Source of the DNA: Acidimicrobiaceae bacterium
Lineage (GTDB): Bacteria; Actinomycetota; Acidimicrobiia; Acidimicrobiales; RAAP-2
Direction of reading: 5' to 3'
DNA length: 5,598 bases
NCBI GenBank assembly: GCA_003157945.1
Contig: PMFY01000097.1
Span: 12,659 to 18,256 of the forward strand
The notes under the pieces are model-generated. The model was not told the origin of the DNA, did no database searches, and was given only the letters and a program-made list of their open reading frames with translations. The position numbers and the translations under genes were made by a program. Positions 4,614 through 5,598 of the stretch are shown one piece after another; the first letter of the stretch is position 1, and each line of letters starts with the position of its first letter.

Positions 4614-4976
4614 TCAGCCCGGGGCGAAGTGGGGATTGTGGATGAAACCCACGATCGTGCCGTCGGGGCGCCGGACGGTGGCCGTCACGATCCCCTCCCC
4701 CACCTCGGTGGCCGGCACGTGCACACTGCAGCCGGCACCGAGGGCGGCACCCACTGCGGCCGACACGTCCTCGACGCCCCAGTAGGTGAGGGCGCCGTCG
4801 GCCGGGTCGGCGTCGGGCAGGAGGCCGAGCTCGTAGCCGGCCACGTCGAACCCGACGTAGAAGGGCTCCTCGAAGTAGGGCCCGACGCCGATGAACGCCG
4901 TCCACCACGCAGTGGATGCGGCCAGATCGGGAGCGGGGTAGATGACGGTGCGCAGACCGAGCAGGGGTACGGGCAT
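4614..4976 (-). CDS. VOC-fold (glyoxalase/bleomycin resistance-like) protein
   Basis: This is a short soluble protein of 120 aa from the vicinal-oxygen-chelate superfamily. The first half begins LGLRTVIYPAPDLAASTAWW and leads into YFEEPFYVGFDVAGYELGL. The second half has LTYWGVEDVSAAVGAALGAG, then TVRRPDGTIVGFIHNPHF. This is the usual closing strand in which a ligand acidic residue often sits; here the position reads GFIHNP, so metal binding is not evident. The family includes lyases, dioxygenases and binding-type resistance proteins, and nothing here fixes the substrate. The start ATG 4976 follows minus-strand TAGAAC by six bases and has no ribosome site. It is sequence-distinct from the other VOC gene at 3551-3988 and does not look like a recent duplicate of it. 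Confidence 0.85.
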   Translation of the reverse strand: MPVPLLGLRTVIYPAPDLAASTAWWTAFIGVGPYFEEPFYVGFDVAGYELGLLPDADPADGALTYWGVEDVSAAVGAALGAGCSVHVPATEVGEGIVTATVRRPDGTIVGFIHNPHFAPG

Positions 4977-4982
4977 GACCCT

Positions 4983-4988
4983 GTTCTA
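4983..4988 (-). promoter_or_regulatory. Candidate leaderless -10 box for the VOC gene
   Basis: Minus-strand TAGAAC ends six bases before ATG 4976, the same geometry as at three other starts in the window. A -35 at normal spacing would fall inside the terminator hairpin at 5003-5033, where no TTGACA-like hexamer is visible. Confidence 0.4.
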
Positions 4989-5002
4989 CCCCGGGGACCG
5001 GT

Positions 5003-5033
5003 GGCCGGCACCGGGGCGATCCCGGTGCCGGCC
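5003..5033 (-). terminator. Perfect 13-bp stem hairpin after the DinB-like gene
   Basis: GGCCGGCACCGGG (5003-5015) pairs perfectly with CCCGGTGCCGGCC (5021-5033) around the 5-base loop GCGAT. On the minus strand it begins five bases after the stop codon of the DinB-like gene (5041-5039), the usual place for a terminator. There is no following T-run. It would insulate the VOC gene downstream. Confidence 0.75.
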
Positions 5034-5038
5034 CGACA

Positions 5039-5598
5039 TCAGGTGCTCCGGTCCTCGATCTCCCACGCATGGTCGAGCACGTGCCATGCGAACCGACGGA
5101 GGGCGTACCCGACCGGCCAGGCACCGCCCGTCTCGGCGTCGAGGAGCGCCGCCGTCACGACGTCGCGCTGCTCGGGCCAGGGGGTCCGGGGCGGCGTCCG
5201 GGCCCGGACCTTGGGACAGTAGGCCCGCTCGGCCTCCCGCACGTGGGCCACGACCGCGTCACGGTCGCGCCCGCCCCCTCGGGGGCCCTTGCGCAGCTCG
5301 GCGGGCGCCGACGACGCGATCCGGTCGAACGTGACCCAGGCGTCCCGGAGCAGGTCCACCTGACGCTGGCGTCCGACCGGCGACAGCGGCTCCTCGTCCC
5401 AGGGACCGCGGGCGTCCGGAGCGCCGAAGTCGGTCGTCCGGTTCCCGGGCACCGACCCGACGACCTCGAGCGGCCCGTCCGCCCGAGGTGCGGTCACGGC
5501 GGCCCGGTAGCGCCCCCGGTACTCCTCGAGCTGGGCCAGCGCGGCATCGCCCGACCGGGCGCGGCGCGCCCAGCCCGGCCAGTCGAGGGCGACGGCGA
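5039..5598 (-). CDS. DinB-like superfamily protein (partial, N-terminus beyond window)
   Basis: This frame is open from the right window edge to TGA at 5041-5039, giving 185 visible residues. The first internal start-like codon (GTG 5497) is probably not the true start. The stretch before it reads as protein (DWPGWARRARSGDAAL, then LEEYRGRYRAAV) and continues smoothly into VPGNRTTDFGAP. The C-terminal part looks like a DinB four-helix bundle. AELRKGPRGGGRDRD precedes a helix with H118 in VVAHVREAE, and the last helix is RRFAWHVLDHAWEIEDR with H172 and H176 in an HxxxH arrangement. Three such histidines form the metal site in DinB/mycothiol-dependent isomerase folds. The reaction is unknown, and the DinB assignment comes from the histidine pattern and helical character, not a close named homologue. 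A strong hairpin follows the stop. Confidence 0.75.
   Translation of the reverse strand, partial: AVALDWPGWARRARSGDAALAQLEEYRGRYRAAVTAPRADGPLEVVGSVPGNRTTDFGAPDARGPWDEEPLSPVGRQRQVDLLRDAWVTFDRIASSAPAELRKGPRGGGRDRDAVVAHVREAERAYCPKVRARTPPRTPWPEQRDVVTAALLDAETGGAWPVGYALRRFAWHVLDHAWEIEDRST

Noticed and set aside
3551..4976. The two VOC genes as a recent duplication
   Set aside because: They share only the general fold. Lengths and conserved stretches differ (PhnB-like closing WGTCLDRFGVRW versus GFIHNPHF), and no nucleotide similarity was apparent.
4528..5124. Upstream extension of the F420-binding protein frame across the VOC gene
   Set aside because: The family-like sequence begins at ATG 4527; the extension is an out-of-frame reading of the VOC gene and of the hairpin and hexamer tract.
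2929..5598. The minus-strand run of five small genes as a new functional system or operon
   Set aside because: Gaps of 61-119 bp, individual candidate promoters and a strong terminator argue for separate units. The families are generic and no shared pathway is evident.
1..5598. CRISPR array, insertion sequence, tRNA/rRNA or phage genes
   Set aside because: No regularly spaced repeats, transposase-like motifs, cloverleaf or ribosomal RNA sequence was seen.

Overview
The window is very GC-rich, with codons strongly biased to G or C in the third position. It carries genes typical of Actinomycetota: a PspC-domain sensor kinase paired with a NarL/LuxR-type regulator, a divergent PspC/LiaF-like membrane protein, and an Rv1155-like F420-binding flavin/deazaflavin protein. 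Several start codons lie exactly six bases after a -10-like hexamer, which suggests frequent leaderless mRNAs, also common in this phylum. I cannot name the genus. The bias produces many long shadow frames on the opposite strands; these were left out.

Left half (1-2886): a cell-envelope stress signalling locus. On the minus strand a PspC-domain histidine kinase (485-1879) overlaps by four bases a LuxR-type response regulator (488 leftwards, cut by the window edge). Divergently, on the plus strand, lies a four-helix PspC protein with a LiaF-like C-terminal beta domain (1936-2886). Gene order, divergence and the PspC domain in both membrane proteins match the EsrISR three-component system described in Corynebacterium glutamicum, where EsrI inhibits EsrSR until lipid II-cycle antibiotics perturb the envelope. 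The 56-bp gap holds face-to-face candidate promoters and a 12-bp GGGGATGTCCCC inverted repeat. A near-copy of this repeat, in inverted orientation, lies 43 bp away in the start of the kinase gene.

Middle (2885-2940): two GC hairpins lie between the converging genes, each covering one of their stop codons.

Right half (2929-5598): five small genes all on the minus strand. In transcription order they are a DinB-like protein (cut by the right edge), a VOC-fold protein, an Rv1155-like F420-binding protein, a PhnB/YjdN-like VOC protein, and an isochorismatase-fold hydrolase that has valine where the catalytic cysteine is expected. They are separated by 61-119 bp, several appear to have their own promoter, and a perfect 13-bp stem hairpin follows the DinB-like gene. 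They look like a run of individually expressed accessory enzymes, not a tight operon. I see no mobile element, CRISPR array or RNA gene. The signalling locus is the most coherent system present, and it resembles one already described.
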